A program made the position numbers and the translations under genes. This document shows positions 22,190 to 34,589 of a stretch of DNA of 64,000 nucleotides, piece after piece. Location: the NCBI GenBank assembly GCA_029959085.1, contig JARWIR010000027.1:2232001-2296000 (forward strand), in the 5' to 3' direction. The notes beneath the pieces are model-generated. The model was not told the DNA's origin and did no database searches. It was given only the letters and a program-made list of their open reading frames with translations. This stretch comes from Nemophila menziesii. Taxonomy: Eukaryota; Streptophyta; Magnoliopsida; Boraginales; Hydrophyllaceae. The first letter of the stretch is position 1. Each line of letters starts with the position of its first letter.

Positions 22190-22605
22190 TTAGAATGACC
22201 TACCTGGCTGGCCATAGAGATCCATCATATCATCCTCGTCATCCGAAAGATCGGTATAATCATCAACATCCTTATACAAGGTCAAATTTTCTACCTGTGT
22301 TTCCAACTGTATGACTTCTGCCCAAAGGTCTTTGTTATCTTCACGTAATCTTTCAACTTCGTTTTGTAACTTGAGAGCCCAAGGAGGAAGATCATAAACA
22401 ATTTCAGAGGCTTCCTTGATGGTATGGACATTCTAGCAGTTAATCTCTTCTTTGGTAGTGATTGTGCTGGTGCCTTTTCTGTTGAATCTTCAGTAACCTC
22501 ATCAAGATTGATGGGTTTTTCAATGGTGGCTCCAGGGAATTTCTTATTCTTCCCAAGGATTGAACACTTTCTCTTGTATTCCATAGCTTCAGATCTGTTA
22601 GTCAT
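22190..22605 (-). pseudogene. Short ORF2 of element B (coiled coil, acidic tail), frameshifted
   Basis: Begins MTNRSEAMEYKRK at 22605, the same MTNR opening as D and C. After about 60 residues the frame breaks near 22430. In the next frame the sequence reads a leucine-heptad segment (VERLREDNKDLWAEVIQLE) followed by a strongly acidic end (DLSDDEDDMM) and a stop at 22190. At about 138 codons it is a third of the length in C and lacks the central domain. The function of ORF2 is unknown in these elements; in Athila-like elements the same position holds the env-like ORF. Confidence 0.6.
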
Positions 22606-22614
22606 GCTTGTTTC

Positions 22615-22967
22615 ACCCACAACTCAAGTTATACCAAGGATGGATTAAAAGTTTAAGGAAATTGGTATAGCTTGATGTTGTTGCTTGGAATTGGTGAAAG
22701 AGAAAGGCTATTTGATTGATCTTGGAAGAATTCTTTAAAGCTTGTTGAATTTGATGGTGTTTTGATGGTGTAGTGTGATGAATTTGATGAAGGGTTGTGT
22801 TTATGGAGGATGTAGGAGAGGATTTGATGAGTTGTTGTGTTAATTGTGAAGGTTTGCACAAGCTTTAAGATGTATATATAGGGTTTGGGTCTGAAAAATT
22901 CGTGGGTAGAAGGCTAGGGCTAATCTCATAAGCTAAGAGTTTGATTAGGAAAAGAATTCCTTCACAA
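22615..22967 (-). other. Leader upstream of ORF2 in element B
   Basis: Noncoding and rich in TTTGATG phrases like 9173-9584 of A. It begins with the purine-rich motif at 22615-22628. Confidence 0.5.
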
Positions 22968-23330
22968 ACCGCCTCCCTGCGGTGTACCGGATCAGACGTG
23001 CGGTGTACCGGACCTTACAGCTCTTCAAATTTTTGGTTTCTGGATTGCACCCGTGGTAGCACCCCGTGGCACGTGTTTTGTGCCTGCGGACCAGGGGTGC
23101 GGTGTAGGGGGTAGTCCGCGCCTGCTCCGTCAAAAAACTCGTGGTACCCGACCCCGTGGCACGCGTTTGAGGCGTGCGGACCAGGGGTCCGGTGTACCAC
23201 GCCTATCGGTCAAATTTTTCTTGCTTCTGGATAAAACCCGTGGTACCCGACCGTGGTACGGGTTTTCTGGGCACGGTGCATCCCTGCGGACCATGGGGTA
23301 GTCCGCGGGGTAGTCCGTGCCAGGCTTTAA
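22968..23330. repeat. GC-rich palindromic island of element B
   Basis: Same position and wording as the island of A but rearranged. A perfect AAAACCCGT...ACGGGTTTT hairpin lies at 23233-23241 with 23258-23266 (16-base loop), preceded by the same TTCTGGAT phrase as in A. Several GCGGACCAGGGGTCCGG-type units follow. CpG is still frequent although the element is old. Confidence 0.78.
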
Positions 23331-23548
23331 GTTCCTCCAATATTTTCCTTTCGACCCCAAACTCGTTTCCTGCACAATAACACACTACCTTTCTCTCCTA
23401 TTAGCTTGTAAACACAATTAAAAATATACACTAACTTAAAATTATACACTACAAAGCAAAAACAACTAATCTAAAAAGTAATTAAAACAAGGGGTGTCTC
23501 CCAAGAGCACTTTTGTTTAACGTCTTTGAGTTAGACGTGTACCTCAGG
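23331..23548 (-). other. Spacer between pol and the island in element B
   Basis: Noncoding. The part at 23491-23540 shares the GGGTGTCTCCC and GTTTAACGTCTTTGAGTTAG phrases with the equivalents in A and D. Confidence 0.5.
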
Positions 23549-26500
23549 CTAAGCGCATTCAACGAGAAGGATTGTCTCCCCTCGCCCAAAGTCCTCACTG
23601 TCATAGTACCTCTTTAAATGCTGGCCATTCACCATGAATGTCCGTTGCTCGGTTGGATTTTCAATCTCAATTGCTCCATGAGGCGTGACTTTGGTAACAA
23701 TGTAAGGTCCTCCCCAACGGGATTTAAGCTTTCCTGGGTAGTTCGAAAATCGAGAGTTGTATAATAAAACTTTTTGTCCTATCTCGAAATGCTTTGGACG
23801 GAGCCGTTTATCATGCCATCGCTTTGTTTTCTCTTTATAGAGGCGTGAATTTTCATAGGCAAGATAACGAAATTCCTCCAACTCGTTCAACTGCATCATC
23901 CTTTGCTTCCCGGCCAAGTCTGGGTCTAGATCCAGAGTTTTAATAGCCCAGTAGGCTCGAGCTTCAAGTTCAATCGGTAGATGACACGCTTTGCCGTAGA
24001 CCATGCGATATGGAGATGCCCCAACTGGTGTTTTAAATGCTGTTCTGTAAGCCTAGAGAGCATCGTCTAGCTTTAAAGACCAATCTTTCCTCGATTTACT
24101 CACGGTCTTCTCAAGAATAGATTTAATTTCCCGGTTGGAAACTTCAGCTTGACCGTTGGTTTATGGGTGATAACCAGTTGAAGTGCTGTGTTTCACTCCA
24201 AACTTTCGAAGGAAATGTCTCAGGGGAGCATTAGGAAAATGGGTACCTTTGTCACTGATTAGCACACGTGGTGTACCATGTCTTGAAAAGATGTTTGTTT
24301 TTAAGAACTTAATCACAGTTTGAGCATCGTTCTTTGGTGTTGCCACTGCTTCTACCCACTTTGATACATAATCTACCGCAAGCAAAATATAAAGATTTAC
24401 ATAGGAAGTGACGAAAGGTCCCATGAAATCTATTCCCCATACATCAAAGATCTCAACTTCAAGAATATTATTAAGTGGCATTGCGTCTCTTTTCGATATA
24501 TTGCCGGTGTGCTGGCATCTGTGACATGACTGGACAAAACGATGACAATCTTTATGTATGGTAGGCCAATAGAACCCGGATTGAAGAATTTTAGCTGTGG
24601 TTCTATCGCCCTTAAAGTGACCTCCATAAGGTGAAGTATGACAACCTTCAATGATCTTCTCTATTTCACCTTCATGCCCACATCTTCTAACCACTTGGTC
24701 ACTACATATCTTCCAGAGGTACGGTTCATCCCAATAATACTGTTTGGCCTGGTGATTCAATCTTTGTCTTTGTTGTGGGTGGAAATCTTTGGGAAAGACA
24801 CCACTCACAATGAGGTTGACTAGATCTGCATACCATGGCACAAACGCACGTTTAATAGCAAAAAGTTGTTCATCAGGGAATACCTCTTTAACCAACAACG
24901 GTTCTTTGTTCGGATCAGATCCTTCGAGCCTTGATAAATGATCAGCAACTTGATTATCGCATCCTTTTCGGTCTCGAATGTCGATGTCGAATTCTTGATG
25001 CAACAGAACCCATCTAATGATACGCGGCTTAGAGTCCTTTTTCTCCATGAGGTACCTAATAGCTGAATGGTCCGTGTATACAATAGTTTTCTTCCCAACC
25101 AGATAGGGACGAAATTTATCGAAGGCATAAACAACAGCCAACATCTCTTTCTCCGTTACTGTATAATTCATCTGGGCAGCGTTGAAAGTCTTACTTGCAT
25201 AATAAATCGTGTGGAAAATCTTGTCTTTCCTCTGTCCCAACACAACACCCATAGCGTGATCACTAGCATCGCACATAAGTTCAAACGGAGCTTTCCAATC
25301 AGGAGGTATAATAATAGGTGTAGAGATTAGTTTTTCCTTAATCGTCAAAAAGGCCTGAAGACATTCTTCAGTAAAATTAAAAGGAGTATCATTTTCAAGT
25401 AAAGAGCAAAGCGGTTTGGCGATCTTGGAGAAATCTTTAATAAATCTTCGATAGAATCCTGCGTGACCCAAGAAACTTCTTACTCCTTTAACAAAAACTG
25501 GGGGTGGTAGTGTTTTGATAACTTCAATTTTCGCACGATCAACCTCCATCCCTTCCTTCGAAACTTTATGTCCCAACACAATTCCCTCTTGAACCATGAA
25601 GTGGCATTATTCCCAATTAAGCACAAGATCTTTTTTTCTACATCTCACAAGGACTTTCTCAAGATTATTCAAATAATCGTCAAAACTATCTCCAAACACC
25701 GAAAAATCATCCATAAAAACCTCCAAGTATTTATCAATCATGTCCTAAAATATAGCCATCATGCACCGCTGGAACGTGGCAGGTGCATTGCATAAAACAA
25801 ACGGCATTCTTCTATAAGCAAAAGTACCAAACGAACATGTAAAAGTTGTTTTGTGTTGATCGAGGGGATCTACACAAATCTGATTATAACCCGAATATCC
25901 GTCAAGGAAACAGTAATATTCTCTCCCTGCAAGTTTGTCTAGCATCTGGTCAATGAATGGCAGCGGGAAGTGATCTTTCTTTGTTGCTTTGTTCAGTCTT
26001 CGGTAATCCATGCACACTCGCCACCCCACAACTGGTCTTGATGGTATGGCTTCGCCTTGGTCATTAAGGATGGTAGTGAAACCTCCTTTCTTTGGAACAC
26101 ATTGTATTGGACTAACCCAATCACTGCTAGCAATCGGATAGATAATTCCTGCATCTAACAACTTGATAACTTCCTTCCTCACTACTTTTTTCATAGCTGG
26201 CATGAGTCTTCTTTGTCCCTCTATAGATCGCCCACCTTCGTTCTCAAGAATGATTTTGTGCTTGCAAACGGACGGACTAATTCCCTTGATGTCGGCAATA
26301 GTCCATCCGATTGCTTCTTTGTTTGCGCGAAGTACTTGAAGTAGCTTCTCCTCTTGAGGACCTGAAAGGTTAGCAGAAATAATAACAGGCAAAGTTTTGT
26401 TCGTACCTAGATATGCATAGCGTAGGTGATCTGGAAGTGGTTTTTCTTCGAGAACAGGTGGACATATTATAGATGGTTGTTTCATTGGTTCAATGTCACC

Positions 26501-28304
26501 TGGTTCTCGAAGTAGTTCTCGCACGTTTAATGCAGCAACATCTTCAGGGGGAATTTCGAGTTCCTCTGGTGATTCAAGTGCTAAGGCTTCGTCAAGAACA
26601 TCATCTAAGTTTGCTTCATTGAAGACTTCTTGCGCAAATTTTCCGATGACGTCTATTTTGAAGCACTCATCTTTTGCTTTAGGTAATTTCATAGCCTGAA
26701 ACACATTGAATCGTATCTGTTCGCCTTGTACTCTCATGATCAACTCACCATTCTCAACATCAATTAGTGTATGCCCCGTGGCTAAGAATGGTCTACCCAA
26801 AATGATGGGGACATTCTTATCCGCGTCGTAGTCAAGGATAATAAAATCACAAGGAAAAATAAAAGAGCCAGCTTTAACTAAAACATCTTCAATTTTACCT
26901 ATTTGTCGTGAGAGGGAGCGATCCGCCATTTGTAACACCACAGAGGTGGGTACCACTTCTCCGATATTAAGCTTCCCGAACAGGGATCTAGGCATGAGAT
27001 TGATGCTGCGCCTAAATCACATAATGCTTTCCCGGTCCAACTATCTTCGATGCCGATAGGAATTGTAAAACTTCCGGGATCTTCTAGCTTTGGTGGAAAC
27101 TCACTTTGACATATAGCACTGCACTCCCTAGGTAATCCAATTGGTTCCCCAGTCTCTATACTCCGCTTGTTGGAGAGAATGTCTTTCATGAATTTCATGT
27201 AGGTTAGCATCCTCTTGAGAGCTTCAACAAGTGGTATATTAACCTCCAATTTCTTCAACATGTCAATGAACTTCTTGAATTCCAGGTCATTGTCCTTCTT
27301 TCTGACACGTGAAGGGTATGGTGGCGGAGGGCGTGTATTGAGTTCCACTGGTCTTCTTGTCTTTTCATGTGTCTCGGCTTGGACACTCTTTGGTTTAACT
27401 ACCTCCTCGACTGTATCTTTAATTATTTCTTCCCTCCTTTGTTCTGGAACAGGGATTGGTTCTTGTTCTGGTTCTGGTCTTGGTGGAGGTAGTTGTTTTC
27501 CACTTCGCAATTCAACCGCATGGCAAGAATCATCTCTAGGAGCAATAGTATCACTTGGGAGTTGCCCTTTTGGCCTAGTTTGTAATGTACTCGCCATCTG
27601 TGATATTGTATGCTCTAGTTGCTTTATAATCTTCACCTGGGTTCGAACTTTTTGTTGGCTATGACTCATTTTCTTCTCGACTGTTTGCATTAATCTAGCC
27701 ATACTCGAACTTAAGCTCTGGAGTTGTTCTTGTTTAGCCAATTGCATCGATTGTTTAGGTGGATCTTTCTTTAGTTCTTGACAAGCTTTGACAATGGGTG
27801 TCTTTTTCTGAATAGGTTGTGGTGGATTATAAGATTGAAGTTGGGGTTGATGATAAGTTTCTTGCTTTCTGACCCAACTCTTTTGTTGTGGAGGTTGTTG
27901 ATAATTAGTGTAGATTTCTGGAGGACAAGCATAACCATTAGAGTAATAGTTATCCTGAGGATATTGAGCGGAAGCTACTTCTGGATTATTCATACACCCT
28001 TCCCACACGTGATTTCTTGATCCACAACCAGGGCACGCAGGAATTGTGCGTACGGTATTCACCTGAGCAATTATTCGGGCTTGTTCTGTTAGCTCTTCGA
28101 GTTGTTTAGCCAGTTCTTTAAGCTTCAGGGATTCTGAAGTGTTCTCCTTTGCTGATTTCTTTGGCCAACTTCTCTCGTTCTCAAGAATTCTCTCCATCCC
28201 CAACTCAGCTTCTTCAGGATCTAGTAACACAAAACCTGCATTTCCTAACGAATCTGCTTTTTCTCTAGATTTGTCATTAAGGCCTCCATAAAACAAGGTT
28301 AAAT

Positions 28305-28309
28305 AATAT
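28305..28309. repeat. Target-site duplication of the solo LTR (left)
   Basis: AATAT, repeated at 29928-29932. Both lie in gag of element B. Confidence 0.88.
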
Positions 28310-29927
28310 TGGTAGTCCTGTGTGTGTTCTAAAAATAAATGCAAATGCTAATAGAACCACAACCGCAAGTGTACGGTTGTCCCCAAGTAGTATAACTGAT
28401 AAATCAGATTCGTTCCAAGGACGGAATGGTTGATCACAATGTCTAGCAAATAGTGATTGATGCACTTATGAAAATAAAAGATAATAATATGTTTGTTTGG
28501 TTTTTTTTTGTTATTAAAGCTAATGAATGAAAGACAAATTATAAATGCAAGTAAAAGCTAAGACGCAAATAAAATGATGTAAAACGCAATATGAGATGTA
28601 GCACTTGAGAACGCAAGGATCATCCCAATCCTATTTCCTAACTTATGTTGTTTAAGGGCTAAATTAGTCAATTACAATGGTCGGGATTCTAAATTCCTTA
28701 TACCCCCGTCAGGGTGGACTATAAGGCGATCCTAAAGTGTCACTAGTCCCGTCAGGGTAAATATGATCCACCGTTGGATGATTAAGTCTTATTACCTCAT
28801 TGACCCTAGAATTAGCTAAGTTCGTCAGAATCAATAGCTTCTATCCTAGATTGAATAAATGGTTCTGTATCTAAACCCTCCGTCAGGATGATCCAATTGC
28901 CACTAATTGGAATAGCCTAAATACTAACACCTATTCCTAGTTCATGACGCTAAAAACAGTAAAATAATCTCAATTTATTGAAAAGAGTAAAAGCCCTAAT
29001 TTAGTTTAATTCAATAAAAACCCAAATTCAACATTCGTTATTTCATAAAATTAGGATTCACCCATTGTTTGTTCTCAAGCACTATTAAAAGCTTAGCTCA
29101 TATTAAACTGAAATACGAAATTAAAATAAATGGAATTCATAACTGATTACAAATAAAAGATAAAAGAAACCTAATTTCCGGAATTTGAATGACTGAGAAC
29201 GGAGCTATAGACCCACTCCAGCTCTAGCAGCTTCTTCTTCCTTCCTTTTGTTGCTTCTCTCTGGTGTTTTTAATTGTAAAGAATGAATTGTATTGACACT
29301 CTCTTCTAAGGATGAGATGATTTGAAGAGAAATATTGAGAGGTAAGAAATAATGAGGTCAAAATCTTCTTTTATAAGCTAAAAAACGGATTAGGGCTTGG
29401 ACCAGAAAATAAAACATTAATTAAATGTCCAAGCCCAATTTCTAAGCCCAAAATCCCGTAACTGCTGATACACCTTCACTAAAACGGCTTTTCCCGATGC
29501 GTTATAACTCCGATTGACCTCATTCCAGTTGCTAAAGTTCCGTAACTCGATAAGGAATGATTTCTCTTCAAAGGTCAGCGGCTAAATCATCGCTTAAGCA
29601 CCTCGAAATTAGCAATCTATGGCCTGGAAAATGGATTTTCAGCTCTAAAAATAATATCTTCGGGATTTATCTTCAAGTCTTGACTCTAATTCACGATCTT
29701 TGACTTTCTCCTCGGATTCCTCTCCTAGCTAACATCTAAAATCTGTAAACTTTACACTAAAAATACCAATATTACGCGCAAAAGTTTAATAAACTAAAAA
29801 TGCTAGAAATAAAAAGGGAATTCCGGATTATTGCATATTTAGTCCAAAAGTCTATCTAATTAATTAAATAAACACCAAAAATGATGTCTCCCAAGGGTCG
29901 AAAATAAGAACAATTAGGGAGACATCA
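28310..29927 (-). repeat. Solo LTR of family C inside gag of element B
   Basis: 1618 bp, TGGTAGTCC...GAGACATCA, flanked by AATAT. It is clearly related to the 1566 bp LTR at 59166-60731 over its whole length. The absence of any internal region together with an intact target duplication is the usual footprint of recombination between two LTRs of one insertion. Confidence 0.9.
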
Positions 29928-30521
29928 AATATTCCGGCGAGGATCTATGATAGGGACATCTTGCCTTCTTCTCTGTAAATCGTAACCATGCTTCACCCAA
30001 ACTCTCTTCCTCTTTCTGTATAAATTGTTCAAGCTCCAACATATCTTTTAAACGTCTACTAACCGGATAGATGCGGTCTCGGAATCTTGCTTGGAGCTTG
30101 TCCCAATCTGGAATAACATGAGGGTATTGGGTATCATACCAATCGCTTGCACATCCGGTCAAGAAGAACTGGAACATCAGGTAATAGACTTGCTCCCTAG
30201 TAACTCCTTTTACGATATAAGCATCACAGATCTGCATGAATTTCTGAATATATCGGATCGGATCTTGATGTGCATCTCCGCTGAATAATCCATGAGATGC
30301 AAATTGAGTTAGCATCCCTGGATTAGGTTTAAATTTCGCGGCTTGGATTTCTGGAGCTCGAATTCCTCGTGGCTCCACTCTGAACTCGATGTGTAGCTCA
30401 AGTCTCCTTGGGTTCTCCATCTATAACTAAATCTGAAAAACAAAAACTAAAAACAAAAGCGTAAAATAGAACTAACTAAAAATAAAAGCACAAGATATAT
30501 GCACAAGGACTAACGATGTAG

Positions 30522-30539
30522 TCCCCTGCAGCGGCGCCA
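30522..30539 (-). promoter_or_regulatory. Primer binding site of element B (tRNA-Asp type)
   Basis: TGGCGCCGCTGCAGGGGA on the minus strand, one base different from that of A. It lies about 100 bases upstream of the gag start. Confidence 0.82.
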
Positions 30540-30545
30540 AAAATT

Positions 30546-32027
30546 TTGTGGGGCCTAGGGTGTGATAAAATAAGATATAATTAACGTGCAAATAACACCC
30601 TAAACTACACGGTTCTGCAAGTATACAGATCGTATGCAAGTTTTAGTTAAAAGATTAAGATTCGTTCCGCAGAGACTACAGAGGTTAGGAGAATCTTATG
30701 CAAATACCAAGTGCAAAATAAATTAAAGATAGAACAACTAAACGCAATTAAAAGTAAAGAAAATAAAGATAGATTGATAAACTAATTAACTAAATTAGAA
30801 CTAAGAATTAAAAGACCGATAATAAATGCGAAGAGAAGTGAGATGAGAATATAGCTTAAGTTATAGCATGTAATCCCCACTAGTTTTGCCGTTCTAAACA
30901 TGTAAGGGTGAATTATGTAGTATTTCCCTAATCGGTCCCAATATGCTATCGGTAGTTTAAAATAGGATTTACCTGTGTCAATAAGGCTTCCTAAGCAAAC
31001 TTTTCCTGTAATTGGTAAATAGTCACAAAGACTAAACCATAGTGATTATCTAGCTAGGTTGGGTTGTCAGATCAAACCTAAAACTAAACGTTATGTGCTA
31101 AACATGCAATTAAACACCGTTGTCAATGGTATCCTAATTACTAGATGGTAATTCTAATGGTTGCAGTCCACAAGAACACAGAATATAAATCCAAACACAT
31201 AAACAGAGAATAAAAACTATAATTCTATTTAAAACATTAAATTCCCAAATTAGATAGATGTCAATCAAAACTAGGGTTCATACATATATGCTAAAACTCA
31301 AGCTAAATAAATTTAGTTCATGAAAGAAAAGAAAGAAATTACAAATCTAAAGGTAGAAGAAGACATAATGATGAACAGCTCCTTCCAGACTTCTCTCTTG
31401 TGTTGTAACTTCCTCTTGGTTTAAGGTTTCACCAAGGATGATTTAAGAGTGTTAAGAGGCTGTATTTATAGTGTAGAGGTTTACCTAATTCGTTTCTTGG
31501 AGATAACTCTAAGTAATGGACTCCTAGCCCAACTCAATTTCATAAGGAAAACACTGCTGGACCGTTTTGAGCGTATCTTCTTCGTTATTGGTCGGATTGA
31601 GCTCCATAAGATACCAAAAGAATCGCAACAGAATTATCTTGACCCTTTGGAAGGAAATCACCAGATTCGGCCTATTTCTTAGGTAAAAACGCATATCTTT
31701 GGACGTGTATGCAGAATCCCAGATTTAGGCAGCTTTTCCTTTTCCATCTTTTTAGCCTTTGTTTCCTTATCTCCAATTTCCATACAAATCTCTTTCCATA
31801 AGTTGTTGTCTTTGACTTGGATTATAATTAATATCCATAATTATCTTTAAAGCTTCACACTAAATAAACAATTAAACCCAATATGCTCTAAAAATAATAA
31901 TTCTACAAATCAAGACCCAAAATGGGAAAGTGCACTAAATTAAGCTAAAATCAACCTATAAACTAATAAATAAGCCTAAAATGATGTCTCATGAGTATAT
32001 TTTCTTATCACAAATGAGGAGACATCA
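30546..32027 (-). repeat. Element B 5' LTR
   Basis: 1482 bp. Its inner end reads TTGTGGGG on the plus strand instead of TGGTGGGG, a small difference from the 3' LTR. A minus-strand TATA box lies at 31462-31471. Confidence 0.9.
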
Positions 32028-32032
32028 ATCCC
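32028..32032. repeat. Target-site duplication of element B (right)
   Basis: ATCCC, partner of 19177-19181. Confidence 0.88.
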
Positions 32033-34006
32033 CTTCCGAAAATAGTGAAGAAAACTAACCCCACCAACTACTTGATCAAGGTAAGGCCTACAAACTGTAA
32101 TAAACTTTCATACACGACATAAATCCAATCAATTCATTTCAATAATATAATCCCAAAATACAAGAAAACATCAATTTTATCAACTACAATTCTTATACAT
32201 AAATCAATTCTCAATCTATAATAAGTTTAGGGTATAATTAAAAACTGAAATATAAAGCTTAGAAGAGTCAAATTCAATACTAGAATGGAAAAATATAAGG
32301 GACTACACTAAAAATTAATTAAATGGATGGTGGAATGGGTGGAATGATGAAAAACACTTACTTCTCCTCTTGTATTCTTGACTCTAGGCACGTAGCATCT
32401 CTCGCAAATGTTGTGTAATTCAGTTTGTTTTAAAAAATCAGATATACAAAAGCGGTAAATGTTTTTGGGAAGTGTTAGACCCACTTGAGTGATTAAAGTT
32501 ACCCAAAAACTTTTTTAAATTTCCAGGACTTGTTCAAGCCACCATATAAGCAATGACATAACTTTGTCATCTTAGCTTCGAATTGCAAACAATAACTTCT
32601 CACGCGCTCCCCAATCGAAGGAAATTCTAGAGGTTTTCTCATACTCTTCACCACATGTGTGTGGTCTATCAATTTGACTTAAATTTTAATCAGTTGATCC
32701 ACCCGACCTTCTAAAATGCCTTTTTATCCTTTCACACCTTGAATTAGGTTCGAAATTGACTTATTTACTATTCCCAATCATCTTAGGATCTCGTATCAGC
32801 GAAGTACCTATAAGATAAAATTTTAACACACAATTAACGCACAAAAGTTCAAAAAAGAATGAAATATCTGAGAATAGACAAGAAATCACAATATATCAAT
32901 AATAGAGAATAATCAATATAACCCCACAAAATGATATCTCGTGACTTTGTAAACCCATCACAATACAAGAGACGTTATCTAATTAAGAGTCGAGTAGCTC
33001 TGGTTGAAGAGACGAGTAACATTAATTTTTGGATTAATGTCTAAGTGATTAATGGGCTAAAGAGCTAAGTAAATCTAACTGCGTAGCTAAAGAGCTAAAA
33101 ACATATAAATATTTTTCAATTGCTTTTAATTTAAAAGAAATAATATTTATATTATTTTGTATCTAATCTTCTTCCAAACCCACAAACCCTCATAACCCAG
33201 ACCAATTTGCCTATGATGGACTAATAAGCTTGAAACCTTATATTTAAATTAAAATTCCATACAATTATTATAAGAATACAAAATTATCGAAGAGGCACCA
33301 ATTTCAATATTGATGTCGAAAGAAAACAATAAAATTTTCGTTAATTACTATTAATAACAAAACATTTGATCTCTGTAAGTTTCTGAATAGCTGGATGCAA
33401 CAAGAAGATAACATTGGCTTTATACCTTAAAATGAATATAATCCATTAAAAATCATGAAAAAGCTAACTTTATATCGGTCGTGTACCCTCACCATATATG
33501 TCATTCTTAATTTTCTATTTTATTCAAAGGGAAAATATCCCCAAAAGGCTTTCAACTTTTGTGTTTTTTCATGAATATGGTTTAATATTTCAATATGAAC
33601 TACAAAGGCTATACACTAAATAATTTTCTGAAAAATTAGAAGATGCTTATAATGCACATTGTTTATAATGTTATTTAAAATAGATCTTTAATTGCATGAT
33701 TTATACAAAAATGCCTTGCACATATATATTTCTTAAATAATTTGAACTGATAATTAATGTTAGACAAAAATAATAAAATATAGACCTTAAAAACTCATTT
33801 TCAAAGTAAATTTAATATTTTTATAAAAGGAATAATGACAAAAAATGGGCTGAACTAAATTATGGTATCCATAAAAAGTCTATGCGTATTATACACTTTG
33901 TATAAGTAAATTTTGATTGATACCTTTTTAGTATATATACATATGTATAAGTAATTACTCAGACTTATAGTACAATATTATATTCTGTCACTTTATTTAT
34001 ATATAT
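32033..34006. other. Noncoding R2 block upstream of the defensin-like exon
   Basis: Aligned with R1 1125-3570. No gene is seen. A segment of about 660 bp equivalent to R1 2846-3508, which holds the TATA box and exon 1, is missing at about 33930-33946. About 170 bp at 33681-33855 has no match in R1. Confidence 0.55.

Positions 34007-34088
<82 letters not shown>
34007..34088. repeat. TA dinucleotide microsatellite
   Basis: About 80 bases of ACAC followed by uninterrupted TA repeats, directly upstream of the exon 2 acceptor. R1 has only a short TATATATACATATATAT run here. Confidence 0.95.
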
Positions 34089-34089
<1 letters not shown>

Positions 34090-34128
34090 TTGATTGACCT
34101 AATTTGTCTTAATTTTTTTAATTGATAG

Positions 34129-34379
34129 GTTTACCATCATTGAAGCTAGCAACAAGCGCAAAATGCACAAAAACTTCTAATTGTAATAGTTTTTGTGCCA
34201 AACAAAATCAAAAAACACTATGTGTTTGGGGTGATTGTTATTGTATAGATCGATCCTCTAAAATCTATCCACAACAAGGTTCGTGTAAGGGAAGCGACAT
34301 ATGTATTAGTCTTTGTCCTCCAAACTGCGAGTCTGTTTTTTGTAGTCAAAATATTTGTAATTTTATTTGTCATCATTGA
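34129..34379 (+). pseudogene. Two-module defensin-like gene, R2 copy (exon 2 only)
   Basis: Exon 2 is fully open and preceded by a good acceptor (TTGATAG). It encodes a mature-type peptide beginning LPSLKLATSAKC. The first module keeps the spacing C-x5-C-x3-C-x8-C-x4-C-x1-C (AKC, SNC, SFC, TLC, GDC, YC). In the second module the residue at the last position of the CXC pair is phenylalanine (NICNFIC; R1 has NICNCIC). Exon 1 with the signal peptide, and the promoter, are deleted. The downstream frame is therefore not expected to be expressed as a secreted protein unless another leader has been acquired. I classify it as a pseudogene for that reason. Confidence 0.75.
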
Positions 34380-34589
34380 TTATAAAGTTTAAGTAAGTTT
34401 TAATAATAATATCAAAATATTAGTAAATTTAATTAAGATGTTTGAAGAATATTTAAAATTTAGTATCCATAACTGTGATTTGTATATGTCATTATAAAAC
34501 TTAAAGTACACATTTAACTCAAATTAAGATTTAAATGATTAAATTACTATTTCCCATTCTAAATTGTGATTATACATGTTTTTGTTTCT

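Larger units (their letters stand above)
23549..30420 (-). pseudogene. gag-pol of element B (broken, split by a solo LTR)
   Basis: Starts MENPRRLEL at 30420. The gag core runs to about 29933 (FSGDAHQDPIRYI, CASDWYDTQYPHV), resumes past the solo LTR at 28309 and has a zinc knuckle C-x2-C-x4-H-x4-C near 28009-28050. A one-base deletion near 27005 shifts the frame inside the protease active site (CDLGA). The next frame runs protease (ILGRPFLATG), RT (VCMDYRRLN, FLDGYSGYNQI, FMDD near 25709-25717), RNase H ([32 protein letters not shown]), the integrase zinc region (HxxxxH-type YGGHFKGD with CHRCQ), the core ([16 protein letters not shown]) and the C-terminal tail to 23549. Stops at 25745-25747, 25607-25609, 24161-24163 and 24053-24055 interrupt this one frame. 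It cannot encode working enzymes. In RT motif B the usual glycine is valine (PFVLCNAPATF). Confidence 0.92.
19182..32027 (-). mobile_element. Element B: complete but decayed Athila-like retrotransposon
   Basis: 12.85 kb with TG...CA ends, LTRs of 1484 and 1482 bp, a 5 bp target duplication, a tRNA-Asp-type primer site and a polypurine tract. It is the only element here with gag, protease, RT, RNase H and integrase all readable. I counted more than fifteen differences between its LTRs, so it is clearly older than A. A solo LTR of family C (28310-29927) splits gag. Four nonsense codons and one frameshift inactivate gag-pol. ORF2 is a short, divergent version. It serves as the reference for what A and D have lost. 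Confidence 0.92.

Noticed and set aside
26899..28344. A 481-codon minus-strand ORF starting at 28344 as a complete gag
   Set aside because: Its first codons come from the solo LTR, and its end is out of frame after the protease frameshift. The real gag begins at 30420.
34129..34379. R2 defensin-like exon as an intact gene with its own start
   Set aside because: The upstream ATG in the frame comes from the intron end, and without exon 1 there is no signal peptide or nearby promoter.
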